Part shown: piece by piece, positions 28,582-37,878 of the stretch
Numbering within the stretch: position 1 is the first letter of the stretch
How the letters are laid out: each line of letters opens with the position of its first letter
Program-made: the position numbers and the translations under genes
The notes under the pieces: generated by a model
What the model was told of the DNA's origin: nothing
Database searches by the model: none
The model's input: only the letters and a program-made list of their open reading frames with translations
DNA from: Paludisphaera rhizosphaerae
GTDB lineage: Bacteria; Planctomycetota; Planctomycetia; Isosphaerales; Isosphaeraceae
Direction: 5' to 3'
DNA: 64,000 nucleotides
NCBI RefSeq assembly: GCF_011065895.1
Contig: NZ_JAALCR010000012.1
Span: 124,001 to 188,000 of the forward strand

Positions 28582-29130
28582 CTAATCGAAGGAAAGCAGG
28601 ACTACATCGCCCTCCTTTGCCGCCACATCAAAAAAATCCACCAACTGGGGATAGTAGAAAAGCAGAGGCTCCAACTGATCGCTCTCCCACCCTCCTGGCC
28701 GTGGGTTCGGATAGACTCCGGCCTTGGTGAATTCAACCGGGTCGAAGCGGGATTTCAGATCATCAATAGTAATCTTCTTGATGGCGCCGGCTACCTCGCG
28801 GACTTCGTTCGGCGTGAGGACGCGAACCGAGCCGTAGGTTGAGTTGAACGGGGTCTCGGAGCCGCCCATGACTACGTTGCCCAGCGGTGGAGGAAATGGC
28901 TTGATTTCAGAAGGGTCGCCGACATCGCCCGTCAGCAAGGTGTGGAGGGCATGCCACTCTTTTTCTATGCTCAGATATCGGTCGCTAGACATCAGTTCGT
29001 CAGAGCAAGCAAACTCAAGATAGGCCTCTTCGACGTCGTACCCGGGAGGCGTGGCATCCTTCATGGTCAGGCTCTGAATCTTCTCCCATTCGGAAGGAGT
29101 AATTCGACGATAGCTGGCTTGGATCCCCAT
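28582..29130 (-). CDS. DUF1877 (YfbM-like) protein
   Basis: 182 residues from the ATG at 29130 (GAAGGG just upstream); an ATG at 29142 would add four residues. The start MGIQASYRRITPSEWEKIQ, the conserved IEKEWHALHTLLTGD and the C-terminal DLKSRFDPVEFTKAGVYP match the DUF1877/YfbM pattern. No signal peptide or membrane helix, so cytoplasmic. Function is unknown. GC content looks lower than in neighbours, and it is flanked on both sides by family C repeats. Confidence 0.8.
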   Translation of the reverse strand: MGIQASYRRITPSEWEKIQSLTMKDATPPGYDVEEAYLEFACSDELMSSDRYLSIEKEWHALHTLLTGDVGDPSEIKPFPPPLGNVVMGGSETPFNSTYGSVRVLTPNEVREVAGAIKKITIDDLKSRFDPVEFTKAGVYPNPRPGGWESDQLEPLLFYYPQLVDFFDVAAKEGDVVLLSFD

Positions 29131-29224
29131 CTCGCCCTTCATTTAAGATGTTAGGCCCGTATGCTAGGTCGAGCCCCCCAGCCTACCAGGCTGAATCTTG
29201 CAGCTTACTGACTCACCAATCTTC

Positions 29225-29354
29225 GGGAGAAGGTGATTGTGGGCCGGCTGAGGGTCGCCGCGCTTCGGATCGACTGATTCAGGACCGATATGCTCTCCCC
29301 GCTCCCACAACCCTCACCCGCCGCTGCGCGGCTGCCCTCTCCCGGCGGGAGAGG
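29225..29354. repeat. Repeat family C, inverted pair
   Basis: Left arm about 29225-29260 (GGGAGAAGGTGATTGTGGGC, CGGCTGAGGGTCGCCG), right arm about 29308-29354 (CCCTCACCCGCCGCTGCGCG, then CCCTCTCCC, GGCGGGAGAGG) in the opposite direction. The two arms face one another, as in the pair at 24947-25086. Located between DUF1877 and the MazG-like gene. Confidence 0.75.
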
Positions 29355-29390
29355 GGGCGGAAGGTCGGATTGGCTCTTGAACGGTCTCCT

Positions 29391-29720
29391 TCACGGCTTC
29401 TCGGCCGGATCGCAGGAGCAGGGAGAGGCGCCGCAGCCGGGACAGCCCGCGCCGTACTTGCGACGGACGGCCGCGGAGAGGTCGACGCCCCGGATGTTGG
29501 CCAGGGTGGCTAGCCACGCCAGCACGTCGGCCATCTCCAGCGACAGCTCCTCATGGGTGCCGGACCGCAACGCCGTGGCCAGCTCGCCGAACTCCTCCGC
29601 GAGCCAGAGGAACGTCGCCTCCGCCCCGCGAGCGGCGTCCTTTTCGCCGTACATCTCCCGGATCGTCCGCTGCAATCCGCGGAGCGTGGTCACGTCGCCG
29701 TCTTCCTGATCCTCGTCCAT
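29391..29720 (-). CDS. MazG-like nucleotide pyrophosphohydrolase
   Basis: 109 residues. The MazG-type metal-binding helices are visible: FLWLAEEFGELATAL and ELSLEMADVLAWLATLANI, giving the EExxE...ExxD pattern. The C-terminal tail GCPGCGASPCSC contains four cysteines that could bind a metal ion or be disordered. MazG-like enzymes hydrolyse nucleoside triphosphates to monophosphates and help remove unusual nucleotides. The gene starts 9 bases after the stop of the AraC/XylR-type regulator on the same strand, so co-transcription is likely. Confidence 0.87.
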   Translation of the reverse strand: MDEDQEDGDVTTLRGLQRTIREMYGEKDAARGAEATFLWLAEEFGELATALRSGTHEELSLEMADVLAWLATLANIRGVDLSAAVRRKYGAGCPGCGASPCSCDPAEKP

Positions 29721-29729
29721 GACGGCATC

Positions 29730-30929
29730 TTACCCGATCCCACGACCGTTGTGCGAGGGGTTATCGGTCGCCGCCCGAGGTCTCCCGGCGCGGGAGCGGC
29801 GGTAGTCGCCGGGGGTCACGCCCGTCCGCTTCTTGAAGAACGAGCACATGTAGCCGATGTAGTGGAAGCCCGCCTTCCGGGCCACAACGTCCAGCTTCAA
29901 ATCGGTCTCGGCCAGCAGTTGGCGGAGCCGGTCGAGCTGCACGTCATGGGCTTCCTCCAGGAGCGTGCGCCCCAGCCGCTCCTTGAACCGGCGTTCAAGG
30001 GCCCGCCGCGAGAGGCCGACTCGCTCGAACACGAAGTCGAGCCCATGGCCGTCGCACGCATGCAGCCGCAGGAGCCGAAGGGCCTCGGCAACGACCGGAT
30101 CGTCGATCGCGACGACATCCGTGGAGAGCCGGGGGACGACCCCCAACGGCTCCACGAGGATCGGAGCCTCGCGAGGTCCGCCGGCCATCAGGCGGTCGAG
30201 CAGGGCGGCGGCCTCGTAGCCGATCCGGTCCAGGTCCTGGTCGACGCTGGAGAGCGGCGGGTCGGCCAGCTCGCAAAGGGCCACGTCGTCATCCACTCCC
30301 AGAACGGCCACCCGCTCCGGGACCGCCAGGTCGATCCGCCGGCAGGCGTCCAGCACCTGAAGGCCGCGGATGTCGTTGCAGGCCAGCACGCCGACAGGCT
30401 GGGGCAGCGAAGCCAGCCATCGCGAGACGTCCGCCTGCTCCCGCTCCCAGCTCGGCGCGCCGGCCCGCCTCGGCGGTTCGTAGACCTGGCAGCTCAGGCC
30501 AAGCTCTTCCAGGCGGCGACGAAAGGCGTCGCGGCGAAGGTCGCTCCAGCGCGCGCCGGGGCGTCCGCAATAGGCCAGGTGGCGGAACCCACGCTCCTGG
30601 AAATGGCGGGCGGCCAGCCGGGCGATCGCGTCGTCGTCGCAGTGAACGGCCGGCAAGTCCGGAGCGACGACCTCGCGGCGCAGCTCGACGACCGGCGCGC
30701 CGGTGGCGATCAGGGCCTCAACCATCGCCGCATCGCGGCTTCGCGAGATGATCCCGTCGCCCCGCCAGCGCTTCAACCAGGCGGGGACGCCGTCGGTCGG
30801 CCCTCGCTCCTCGATGTAGACCGACCACGGCCCATGGCCGCGAATGTAGCGCCCGACCCCGCGCAGCAGGCCGCGGTCGTACTGCTTGGCCGTCTCGACG
30901 ATCAAGGCGACGTGCGGAAATGAAGCCAT
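29730..30929 (-). CDS. XylR-type transcriptional regulator (LacI-like sensor plus AraC HTH)
   Basis: 399 residues. Residues 1-275 look like a periplasmic-binding-protein-like sugar sensor (HVALIVETAKQYDRGLLRGV, GVLACNDIRGLQVLDACR, VAVLGVDDDVALCELADPPL). Residues about 285-385 are an AraC-type double helix-turn-helix (LDFVFERVGLSRRALERRF and LKLDVVARKAGFHYIGYMCS, ending in RTGVTPGDYRRS). This architecture is that of XylR regulators of pentose or sugar catabolism. The gene reads away from the DUF1559 gene at 31175. The nearest sugar-related genes are the MFS/kinase/oxidoreductase operon at 32.8-36.5 kb; a regulatory link is inference. Confidence 0.9.
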   Translation of the reverse strand: MASFPHVALIVETAKQYDRGLLRGVGRYIRGHGPWSVYIEERGPTDGVPAWLKRWRGDGIISRSRDAAMVEALIATGAPVVELRREVVAPDLPAVHCDDDAIARLAARHFQERGFRHLAYCGRPGARWSDLRRDAFRRRLEELGLSCQVYEPPRRAGAPSWEREQADVSRWLASLPQPVGVLACNDIRGLQVLDACRRIDLAVPERVAVLGVDDDVALCELADPPLSSVDQDLDRIGYEAAALLDRLMAGGPREAPILVEPLGVVPRLSTDVVAIDDPVVAEALRLLRLHACDGHGLDFVFERVGLSRRALERRFKERLGRTLLEEAHDVQLDRLRQLLAETDLKLDVVARKAGFHYIGYMCSFFKKRTGVTPGDYRRSRAGRPRAATDNPSHNGRGIG

Positions 30930-31174
30930 TTTCAGACGCCTCCCGGCGACGCCGCAATTGTAGAACGCTTTGCCGCCATATTGAAGCGCGAGCCGTTCCG
31001 ACCTGAGGTATGTTCTCCATCGTCGCTTCTCTCTTCAGCCCCAATCTCATGGGGTCGTGCGTTCCAGATCCTCCAATCGACCAGACGCCCCGGGACTCCC
31101 GGCGTCGTCGTCCCGTCGCGTCCGTTGAGGCGTGCGGGTCGGGTCGAACACGTCTTCCGCCGAGGAGTCAGGTC

Positions 31175-32164
31175 ATGAGAGGTCGTCGTACCGGTTTCAC
31201 GCTCATTGAGCTCCTGGTGGTGATTGCGATCATCGCCGTTTTGATCGCCCTGCTGCTCCCCGCCGTGCAGGCGGCCCGCGAGGCGGCCCGGCGGTCGCAG
31301 TGCGTCAACAACCTCAAGCAGTTGACGCTGGCGATCATGAATTATGAGAACGTCAACAGCTCACTGCCGCCGAACAGCGGCATGGACCCTCCGGGCCCGG
31401 ATTTCTCGTTCAAGCCCCGGCTGCTCCCGTTCATGGAGCAGGTCGCCGCGATGAACTGCTACAACCTCTCAATGGGCTCCGGCGACACCAGCAACTGGAC
31501 GGTCCGGGTGTTCCAGACAGCCTCGTTCATCTGCCCGTCGGACCAGTACCAGCCGAGCGGCACGAGCACTCTCAACGGCATGTCGGCGACGGTCGGCTCG
31601 CACTGCTACCCGAACAACATGGGGACCTGGACGGCCTTCAACGGCGGCCAGTTCGACGGACCGGCGTATCAACTGGGCTCCACCCGATCGAAGCTGATCA
31701 CGCTGGCCTCGATCGTCGACGGCACCTCCGGCACGGTGATCCTCAGCGAGTTCGTCCGGGGGTCGGGATCAGCCGGGCAGGGGCCCGACAAGTCGTGGAT
31801 CTACCGGGGGACGCTCTCCGCCTCGTCGCCGACGTACACCATCGACGCCCTGGCCGCCGACTGCCAGGCCGCGACCATCCTGGCCGACTACCGCCGGGGG
31901 ACGGAGTGGCTCCAGCAGAACACCGCCCGAGGCGGCGGCTACAGCCACATCATGACGCCGAACAAGAAGTCCTGCTTCTGGAGCGACGCCGGAGCCAGCA
32001 AGTATCAGACGATCATCGGGGCCAGCTCGTCGCACCCCGGCGGCGTCAACTGCTCGTTTCTCGACGGCACGGTCCGGTTCGTCAAGGACTCCATCTCGCC
32101 GGTGGTCTGGCGGGCCATCGCCACCTACGCCGGGGGCGAGGTCGTCAGCGCCGACGCCCTTTGA
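31175..32164 (+). CDS. DUF1559 pseudopilin-like protein
   Basis: 329 residues from the ATG at 31175, GAGGAG 7 bases upstream; the in-frame start at 31010 would place 55 unusual residues before the leader. The leader [14 protein letters not shown] has the standard Gly-Phe cleavage point. Body: [51 protein letters not shown], end [10 protein letters not shown]. It is followed after 16 bases by a lipoprotein gene, another DUF1559-lipoprotein pair. It faces away from the XylR-type regulator gene. Confidence 0.93.
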   Translation: MRGRRTGFTLIELLVVIAIIAVLIALLLPAVQAAREAARRSQCVNNLKQLTLAIMNYENVNSSLPPNSGMDPPGPDFSFKPRLLPFMEQVAAMNCYNLSMGSGDTSNWTVRVFQTASFICPSDQYQPSGTSTLNGMSATVGSHCYPNNMGTWTAFNGGQFDGPAYQLGSTRSKLITLASIVDGTSGTVILSEFVRGSGSAGQGPDKSWIYRGTLSASSPTYTIDALAADCQAATILADYRRGTEWLQQNTARGGGYSHIMTPNKKSCFWSDAGASKYQTIIGASSSHPGGVNCSFLDGTVRFVKDSISPVVWRAIATYAGGEVVSADAL

Positions 32165-32180
32165 GATCGGAGGCTCCGCC

Positions 32181-32627
32181 ATGCGTCGACGTACTCCGTT
32201 TTTCGTCGCGGCGGCTCTGATGGTCGCGACCGTCTCGACCCCGGGCTGCGGCTCCGGGGCCGACGGCCGCGAGGCCGTCGAGCCGATCGAGGCCCAGGGG
32301 CTTCGCAACATCGGCAAGATGTACAGCATCGCCGCCGAGAAGCTCTCCCGACCGCCGAACACGATCGACGAAATCCGCAAGGTCGAGAGCGAGGTCCCCG
32401 GCGGCTTCTCCGACCTGGGCGAACGCGACGTCGCCATCTACATGGGCGCCAAGCCCGCCGAAGGCCCCGAGGCCGCCGCGACGATTCTCGCCTACGACCG
32501 AAATACCCCCCGACAGGGTGGATACGCGTTGATGCTCGACGGTAATGTGAAGATGTTTTCCGTCGACGAGTTCAAGTCCGCCAAGAAAGCCGGGGCCAAG
32601 CCCTGGACGGCGCCGTCGGAGAAGTGA
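32181..32627 (+). CDS. Small lipoprotein paired with DUF1559
   Basis: 148 residues, ATG at 32181, GGAGG about 8 bases upstream. Signal peptide and lipobox-like STPGC (Cys23). The rest is helical then beta-rich: LRNIGKMYSIAAEKLSRPPN, later GGYALMLDGNVKMFSVDEF. That closing DGNVKMFS pattern recalls the DGSVRFxK motif at the end of DUF1559 proteins. It has no carboxypeptidase-regulatory-like opening, so it differs from the 17210-type lipoprotein. Likely co-transcribed with the DUF1559 gene. Function unknown. Confidence 0.75.
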   Translation: MRRRTPFFVAAALMVATVSTPGCGSGADGREAVEPIEAQGLRNIGKMYSIAAEKLSRPPNTIDEIRKVESEVPGGFSDLGERDVAIYMGAKPAEGPEAAATILAYDRNTPRQGGYALMLDGNVKMFSVDEFKSAKKAGAKPWTAPSEK

Positions 32628-32740
32628 CCTCGAGATGAGGGGGGATCGGCTGGGCGTTCAGGACGACCGGTGGAATGCGCCCGCCACGCCGGTCATCCCC
32701 CTCATCTAACGCCTTCGGCGTCGCTCAATCCGAAACGCCA

Positions 32741-32787
32741 CAACCCTCACCCGGCCCTTCGGGCCACCCTCTCCCGGCGGGAGCGGG
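32741..32787. repeat. Repeat family C, single copy
   Basis: CAACCCTCACCCGGCCCTTC, GGGCCACCCTCTCCCGGCGG, GAGCGGGG. It separates the lipoprotein gene from the MFS gene. Confidence 0.8.
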
Positions 32788-32829
32788 GACTGCATCGCAC
32801 CGGCTCCAAACAGAAGCGAGGCGCGACGG

Positions 32830-34164
32830 ATGACGACCCAGGCGACACCATCGGAGGCATCCGCCCCTTCGTCCTCGTGGGAACTCGACGAGGGGGCGAG
32901 GCCAAAGCTGGGCTTCCGCTGGGTCGTCTGCGGGCTGTTGTTCCTCTCGACGACCATCAACTACATCGACCGCTTCACGCTGGGGGTGCTCGCGCCGGAG
33001 CTTCAGAAGTCGCTGGGCTGGAGCGACTCGCAGTACGGCGACATCAACGCCTCGTTCTCGCTGGCCTATGCGATCGGCTTCCTCGCGTTCGGCGCGTTCA
33101 TCGACCGCGTGGGGACGAAGTTCGGATACGCCGTGGCCCTGGCGGCCTGGTCAATCGCTGCGGCGGCGCACGGATTGGCTAGGTCGGCGACGGGGTTCGC
33201 GGCGGCCCGGTTCATGCTGGGCCTGGGCGAATCCGGCAACTTCCCCGCCGCGATCAAGGCGACCGCCGAATGGTTCCCGCGTCGGGAGCGGGCCTTCGCC
33301 ACCGGGCTGTTCAACGCGGGCTCGAACGTCGGGGCCGTGATTGCGCCGTTGGTCGTCCCCTGGCTGGCGCTCACCTGGGGCTGGGAGGCCGCGTTCCTGG
33401 CGACCGGTCTGGCGGGGTTGGTCTGGCTGGCCCTTTGGCTTCCCCTGTACGGCCGGCCCGAAGGCTCGCCGTGGGTCTCGAAGAAGGAGTTGGCCTGGAT
33501 CCGCAGCGATCCTCAGCAGCCCGGCGCGGCGATCCCCTGGCGACGGCTCCTGCCGCATCGCGAGACCTGGGCGGTGGCCGCCGGGAAGTTCCTGACCGAC
33601 CCGGCCTGGTGGTTCTACCTCTTCTGGTCGGGCAAGTTCCTGGCCGACCGCTTCGGCGTCGACCTGAAGCGGATCGGCCCGCCGCTGGTGGCGATCTACC
33701 TGATGGCCGACGTCGGATCGATCGCCGGCGGCTGGCTGTCGTCGCACCTGATCGGCCGGGGATGGTCGGCGAACGCGGCCCGGAAGCTGGCCCTGTCGAT
33801 CTGCGCCCTCTTCGCGGCCCCCGTTTCGCTGGCCCCGCTGGCGCCCGACATGTGGACGGCCGTGTTGCTGATCGGCCTTGCGGCGGCGGCGCACCAGGGG
33901 TTTTCGGCTAACATGTATACGTTGGCCTCCGACCTCTTCCCTCCCCGAGCCGTCGGCTCGGTGATCGGGATCGCCGGCACGGCCGGCGCGGTGGGAGGAA
34001 TCCTGATGCAGTCGGCGTCGGGTCGAGTTCGGGATTGGACGGGGAGCTACCTGCCGATGTTCGTCGTCGCCGGCTCGATGTACGCGCTGGCGGTCTTGTC
34101 GGTCCACTTGTTGACTCCCCGGCTGACGCCGGCGCCGGTCGACAATGGCGAGGAGGCGGCGTAA
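32830..34164 (+). CDS. MFS transporter, ACS (anion:cation symporter) type, hexuronate-like
   Basis: 444 residues with about 12 hydrophobic helices. Near the N terminus STTINYIDRFTLGVLAPEL, then the MFS loop FGAFIDRVGTKFGYA and RFMLGLGESGNFPAAIKATA are typical of the ACS group that includes ExuT-like hexuronate transporters. The N-terminal 27 residues are polar and not in the membrane. It would import a sugar acid or similar anion with protons. The next gene, 19 bases later, encodes a galacturonokinase-like kinase and then a Gfo/Idh oxidoreductase, supporting sugar-acid uptake. Substrate not proven. Confidence 0.9.
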   Translation: MTTQATPSEASAPSSSWELDEGARPKLGFRWVVCGLLFLSTTINYIDRFTLGVLAPELQKSLGWSDSQYGDINASFSLAYAIGFLAFGAFIDRVGTKFGYAVALAAWSIAAAAHGLARSATGFAAARFMLGLGESGNFPAAIKATAEWFPRRERAFATGLFNAGSNVGAVIAPLVVPWLALTWGWEAAFLATGLAGLVWLALWLPLYGRPEGSPWVSKKELAWIRSDPQQPGAAIPWRRLLPHRETWAVAAGKFLTDPAWWFYLFWSGKFLADRFGVDLKRIGPPLVAIYLMADVGSIAGGWLSSHLIGRGWSANAARKLALSICALFAAPVSLAPLAPDMWTAVLLIGLAAAAHQGFSANMYTLASDLFPPRAVGSVIGIAGTAGAVGGILMQSASGRVRDWTGSYLPMFVVAGSMYALAVLSVHLLTPRLTPAPVDNGEEAA

Positions 34165-34183
34165 GCCGACCGCCGGAGGAGCC

Positions 34184-35431
34184 ATGCGAAGGATCCACGA
34201 ACCTCCCGGCCGGGCCATCGAGGCCGCCCGCGACTCGCTCCAACGCGAGGTCGGCGCGGCGACGGGAACGGTCCGCGTGGTGCGGTCGCCGTATCGGGTC
34301 TGCCCGCTCGGCGCCCACGTGGACCACCAACTCGGGCAGGTCACGGCGATGGCCCTCGATCGCTGCCTGGCGCTGGCGTACTCTCCGTCGGGCTCGCGCG
34401 AGGTCGTGCTGGAGAGCCTCGACTTCCCCGGCCGCGTTCGCTTCGCCGTCGACGACGTCCCCCCCCAGGCTTCCGGCGATTGGGGCGATTACGCGCGAGG
34501 CGCGGCGGCCGTCCTGAAAGTCCACCGGAGGCTGGAGCGAGGGATCATCGCAACGACGTCGGGACCGCTGCACGGCGGGGGCGTCAGCTCCTCAGCCGCG
34601 GTCGGGGTCGCCTACCTGCTGGCCCTCGCGGACGCCAACGGCCTGAGCCTGGGCCCCGACGAATTCATCGAGCTGGATCGTCGGATCGAGAACGAATACC
34701 TGGGCCTGCGGAACGGAATTCTCGACCAGGCGGGGATCATCCTGTCCCGTCGCGGCCAGTTGACCCGGATCGACTGCCGGACGGGCCGTCGCGAATGGAT
34801 TCCCGCCCCGGCTGACGCGCCGCCATACCGCCTGCTGCTGGCGTTCTCGGGCATCCGCCGCACCCTGGCGGGGACCGACTACAACCTCCGCGTCGAGGAG
34901 TGCACGTCGGCCGCCCGCACGCTGCTGGAAGCCGCCGGCCGACCGAGCGCGAACCCCTTGCTGGGCGAGGTTTCCGCCGACGAGTACGCCGAACACGCCC
35001 ACCGCCTGACCGGCCCTCCGGCCCGCCGCGCGGCTCACTTCTTCGGCGAAATCGACCGCGTTCGCCAGGGGGTCGACGCCTGGGCTCGCGGCGATCTCGC
35101 ACAGTTCGGGGCGCTGATGACGGCCTCGGGCGAAAGCTCGATCGTCAACTACGAGTGCGGCCGACCGCCGTTGATCGACCTCTTCCACACGCTGGTGGCC
35201 TGCAAGGGGGTCCACGGCGCCCGGTTCAGCGGGGCCGGCTTCCGGGGCTGCTGCGTCGCGCTCGTCGATCCAGAGGCCGTCGACGACGTGGCCCGGCGCG
35301 TCTCTCATGAATACACCCGCCGCCATCCGCTCCTCGCCGCCAACGGCTCCATCGCCGTCTGCGAGACGGCCGACGGCGCGGGAATCCTCGACCTCCAGGG
35401 TGGAGCCGAACGGCTCACGAGGGCGTCTTGA
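34184..35431 (+). CDS. GHMP kinase, galacturonokinase-like
   Basis: 415 residues from the ATG at 34184, preceded by GGAGGA; an upstream in-frame ATG at 34145 overlaps the MFS gene and is less likely. The N terminus has RVVRSPYRVCPLGAHVDHQ (His45, Asp47, His48), which resembles galactokinase-type GHMP enzymes. It is closer to what I recall of plant galacturonokinase (PYRICPLGAHIDHQ) than to GalK. The ATP loop GPLHGGGVSSSAAV (127-140) and the late KGVHGARFSGAGFRGCCVA are intact. It would phosphorylate a sugar or sugar acid at C1. Stop codon overlaps the next start (TTGA). Confidence 0.85.
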   Translation: MRRIHEPPGRAIEAARDSLQREVGAATGTVRVVRSPYRVCPLGAHVDHQLGQVTAMALDRCLALAYSPSGSREVVLESLDFPGRVRFAVDDVPPQASGDWGDYARGAAAVLKVHRRLERGIIATTSGPLHGGGVSSSAAVGVAYLLALADANGLSLGPDEFIELDRRIENEYLGLRNGILDQAGIILSRRGQLTRIDCRTGRREWIPAPADAPPYRLLLAFSGIRRTLAGTDYNLRVEECTSAARTLLEAAGRPSANPLLGEVSADEYAEHAHRLTGPPARRAAHFFGEIDRVRQGVDAWARGDLAQFGALMTASGESSIVNYECGRPPLIDLFHTLVACKGVHGARFSGAGFRGCCVALVDPEAVDDVARRVSHEYTRRHPLLAANGSIAVCETADGAGILDLQGGAERLTRAS

Positions 35432-36546
35432 GCCATCGCGAAAACGGGGCCCCCGCGTCGATCGCGATCGCCGGGGCCTGGGGCTACATCGGCCGCAAGT
35501 TCGTCGACGCCGCCCTCGATCGCGGCATGAAGGTCTTCGTATACGACCCCGCGCCGACGCCCGCCGAGGTCGACCCCGGCCGCATCGTGTCCATCGCCGA
35601 CGAGCGGGCCTTCTACAACCTCGACGCCGACCTCTTCCACCTTGCTGTCCAGCCCGAGCATCGCCGGCTCGACCTGCTGCTGGACCGCCGCGAGCCGCTC
35701 TGGATCCTCGACGAGAAGCCGATGGCCCCCCCCGACGATCCCGCTCGCTGCGACGCGATCGTGGAGGCCGTCGACCGCTCCTCGTGCGTCGTCCTCTACG
35801 ACTTCCCCGAGCTTTACGACGGACTCACCGCGCGCGTCCTCGACCACCTGCGCGGGTTCCGCGACCTGCGGATCGACGAGATCCGCGTCGAGCGCTCGAA
35901 GGACCGCGAGGACCCGGCCATCTCCCGGAACTACCGGCGAATGGTCTCGATCCAGTATCAGGAGTCGGTCCACTGCCTGGCCTTCGCCCTCTGGATCCTC
36001 GGCCACGCGCGGGGATCAGTCGAGGAAGCCCTGAACGAGGGGGTCAGTCTGGGCGGTCGTGCGGAAGCCTACGTCCCGCCCAACCCCGAGATTTATGCGT
36101 ATCCCGTGGACGGCCGCTGCGACTTCCGCATGACGGTCGGCGGGACGCAAGTCGTCGGCTGCACCAACTTCCGTCGCGGGGCTCCCTGGATCAAGCGCCG
36201 GACGATTCGAGGGATCGGCGACGGCCGCCCGTTCGAAATCGAGGTCTCCTATCTTGAAGGCCGCAAGAGCCTGCGGATCGACGGCGAGAACCAGCCGTGC
36301 GACCCCTCGGCCGACTCCTATGCTCAGGTGATTTCCACCTTCGCCCGCTGGGCGTCCACCGCCGACCTCGGCTCGCTTCGCAACGGCCTGTACCCGCACC
36401 CGCGATTCACGAGACTGGCCTACCGCCTCTCCTCGGCCCTCTGGCGTAGCTGTCGCGACGACGCCGTCGTTCAGATGCGGACGGCCGACGAGGTCGCGAC
36501 GTACGACGCCCGCCGCTCGTTCTCCGAAGCCACGCCGCGATTCTAG
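35428..36546 (+). CDS. Gfo/Idh/MocA family oxidoreductase
   Basis: 372 residues; TTG start at 35428 overlaps the kinase stop by 4 bases, so translation is coupled. A Rossmann fold opens with IAIAGAWGYIGRKFVDAAL and VFVYDP. The conserved EKP motif occurs as ILDEKPMA. The C-terminal domain has SVHCLAFALWILGHARG, the usual substrate-binding region. It would oxidise or reduce a sugar-like substrate with NAD(P). In this operon it probably acts on the substrate or product of the neighbouring transporter and kinase. The substrate cannot be read from sequence. Confidence 0.85.
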   Translation: MSHRENGAPASIAIAGAWGYIGRKFVDAALDRGMKVFVYDPAPTPAEVDPGRIVSIADERAFYNLDADLFHLAVQPEHRRLDLLLDRREPLWILDEKPMAPPDDPARCDAIVEAVDRSSCVVLYDFPELYDGLTARVLDHLRGFRDLRIDEIRVERSKDREDPAISRNYRRMVSIQYQESVHCLAFALWILGHARGSVEEALNEGVSLGGRAEAYVPPNPEIYAYPVDGRCDFRMTVGGTQVVGCTNFRRGAPWIKRRTIRGIGDGRPFEIEVSYLEGRKSLRIDGENQPCDPSADSYAQVISTFARWASTADLGSLRNGLYPHPRFTRLAYRLSSALWRSCRDDAVVQMRTADEVATYDARRSFSEATPRF

Positions 36547-36756
36547 AACAGAACGCCGCGAGATTGGAGCGCCGGGGGAAAGGCGCTCTGTTATCGTCCC
36601 TTCATCAAGTTCTCTCGCCGGCTCCGTCCGGCTCGTTGCGGTCGATCACGTCCCATCTCGAGTTCCCAACGGCTCCGGCGCGGCCTGCGCCGATGGCGTG
36701 GCTCCTTCCGCGCCCGGGGTCCGCCACTCGTCATCTCGAAATCCAGGAGTCCAGAC

Positions 36757-37827
36757 ATGCGCGGTCGTCGTTGCGCTTTTACGTTGATCGAGCTGCTCGT
36801 CGTCATCGCGATCATCGCCGTCCTGATCGCGCTGTTGCTGCCCGCCGTTCAGGCCGCTCGCGAGGCGGCTCGGCGGATCCAATGCACCAACAACCTGAAG
36901 CAACTTGCGTTGGCGATCCACAACTACCACGACGTCAACGGCGCCTTCCCCCCCAGCGCCGAGGACAAGATGATCGGCGCCGACGGCCTGACGATCGACT
37001 ATGGGATGAAGCCCCGGATTCTGGCCTCTCTGGAGCAGGTCCCGTTATACAACTCGATCAACTGGGCTCTTTCCTGGAACAGCCTGACCTACGCCAACCT
37101 GACCGTTTACAAGACGACCGTGAACACGTTCCTGTGCCCCTCGGACGGCGTCTTCCCGAACTTCCAGCGGCCGACCGGCACCGTCGTCGCGGCCAACAAC
37201 TACGCCAACAACATCGGGACCACGCTGTCGTTCAACGGCGGCCGATTCGACGGCCCGGCGTACATGATCGACAACCCGGCCTACGGCGGCGCCGTCAGCA
37301 TGGCCACGATCATCGACGGCACCTCGAACACCGCCATCTGGAGCGAGTTCCTCAAGGGCCGCGGGACGCTCCTGTCCAAGAGCAGCACCCCGCCGCAGGA
37401 CGCCCCCACCGGCGTCTGGTACCAACTGACCATCACCGACACCCGTTTCACCCAGCCGGCGGTCGTCGGCAGCGTCGCGCAGACGATCGCCAATCTGAAC
37501 GCCCTCTGCAAGCGAGAGAACGGCGCGGAGTTCGACGCCGCCGGCCAGAACTGGGCCGACGGCTGGAGCGGCGGCGGCGGACCGTACAGCCACATCATGG
37601 CCCCCAATCATGTCTCCTGCGTCTTCCCCACCGACTCCCCCTGCTGCGGTCGAGGGGCCACCGAGTTCCGAACCATGATGGCCGCCAGTTCCAACCATGC
37701 GGGCGGCGTGAACATGGCCTTCCTCGACGGCTCCGTGAAGTTCATCAAGAGTACGGTCAACCTCGCCACCTACGCGGCCCTCGGCACCATGGCCGGCGGC
37801 GAGGTCATCGGCTCCGACCAGTATTAA
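36757..37827 (+). CDS. DUF1559 pseudopilin-like protein
   Basis: 356 residues, ATG at 36757, AGGAG 7 bases upstream. Leader [14 protein letters not shown] has Ala before Phe. Body: [54 protein letters not shown], end [10 protein letters not shown]. The central part is larger than in the 312-residue paralogue, with a Gly-rich insertion ([16 protein letters not shown]). It stands alone downstream of the sugar operon and convergent with the NAD(P)-binding gene. No partner lipoprotein here. Confidence 0.93.
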   Translation: MRGRRCAFTLIELLVVIAIIAVLIALLLPAVQAAREAARRIQCTNNLKQLALAIHNYHDVNGAFPPSAEDKMIGADGLTIDYGMKPRILASLEQVPLYNSINWALSWNSLTYANLTVYKTTVNTFLCPSDGVFPNFQRPTGTVVAANNYANNIGTTLSFNGGRFDGPAYMIDNPAYGGAVSMATIIDGTSNTAIWSEFLKGRGTLLSKSSTPPQDAPTGVWYQLTITDTRFTQPAVVGSVAQTIANLNALCKRENGAEFDAAGQNWADGWSGGGGPYSHIMAPNHVSCVFPTDSPCCGRGATEFRTMMAASSNHAGGVNMAFLDGSVKFIKSTVNLATYAALGTMAGGEVIGSDQY

Positions 37828-37878
37828 GTCGCCCCCTCGGGTGGAGGCAAGTCCGCCTGACAGACCGCCGGCTTTAGA

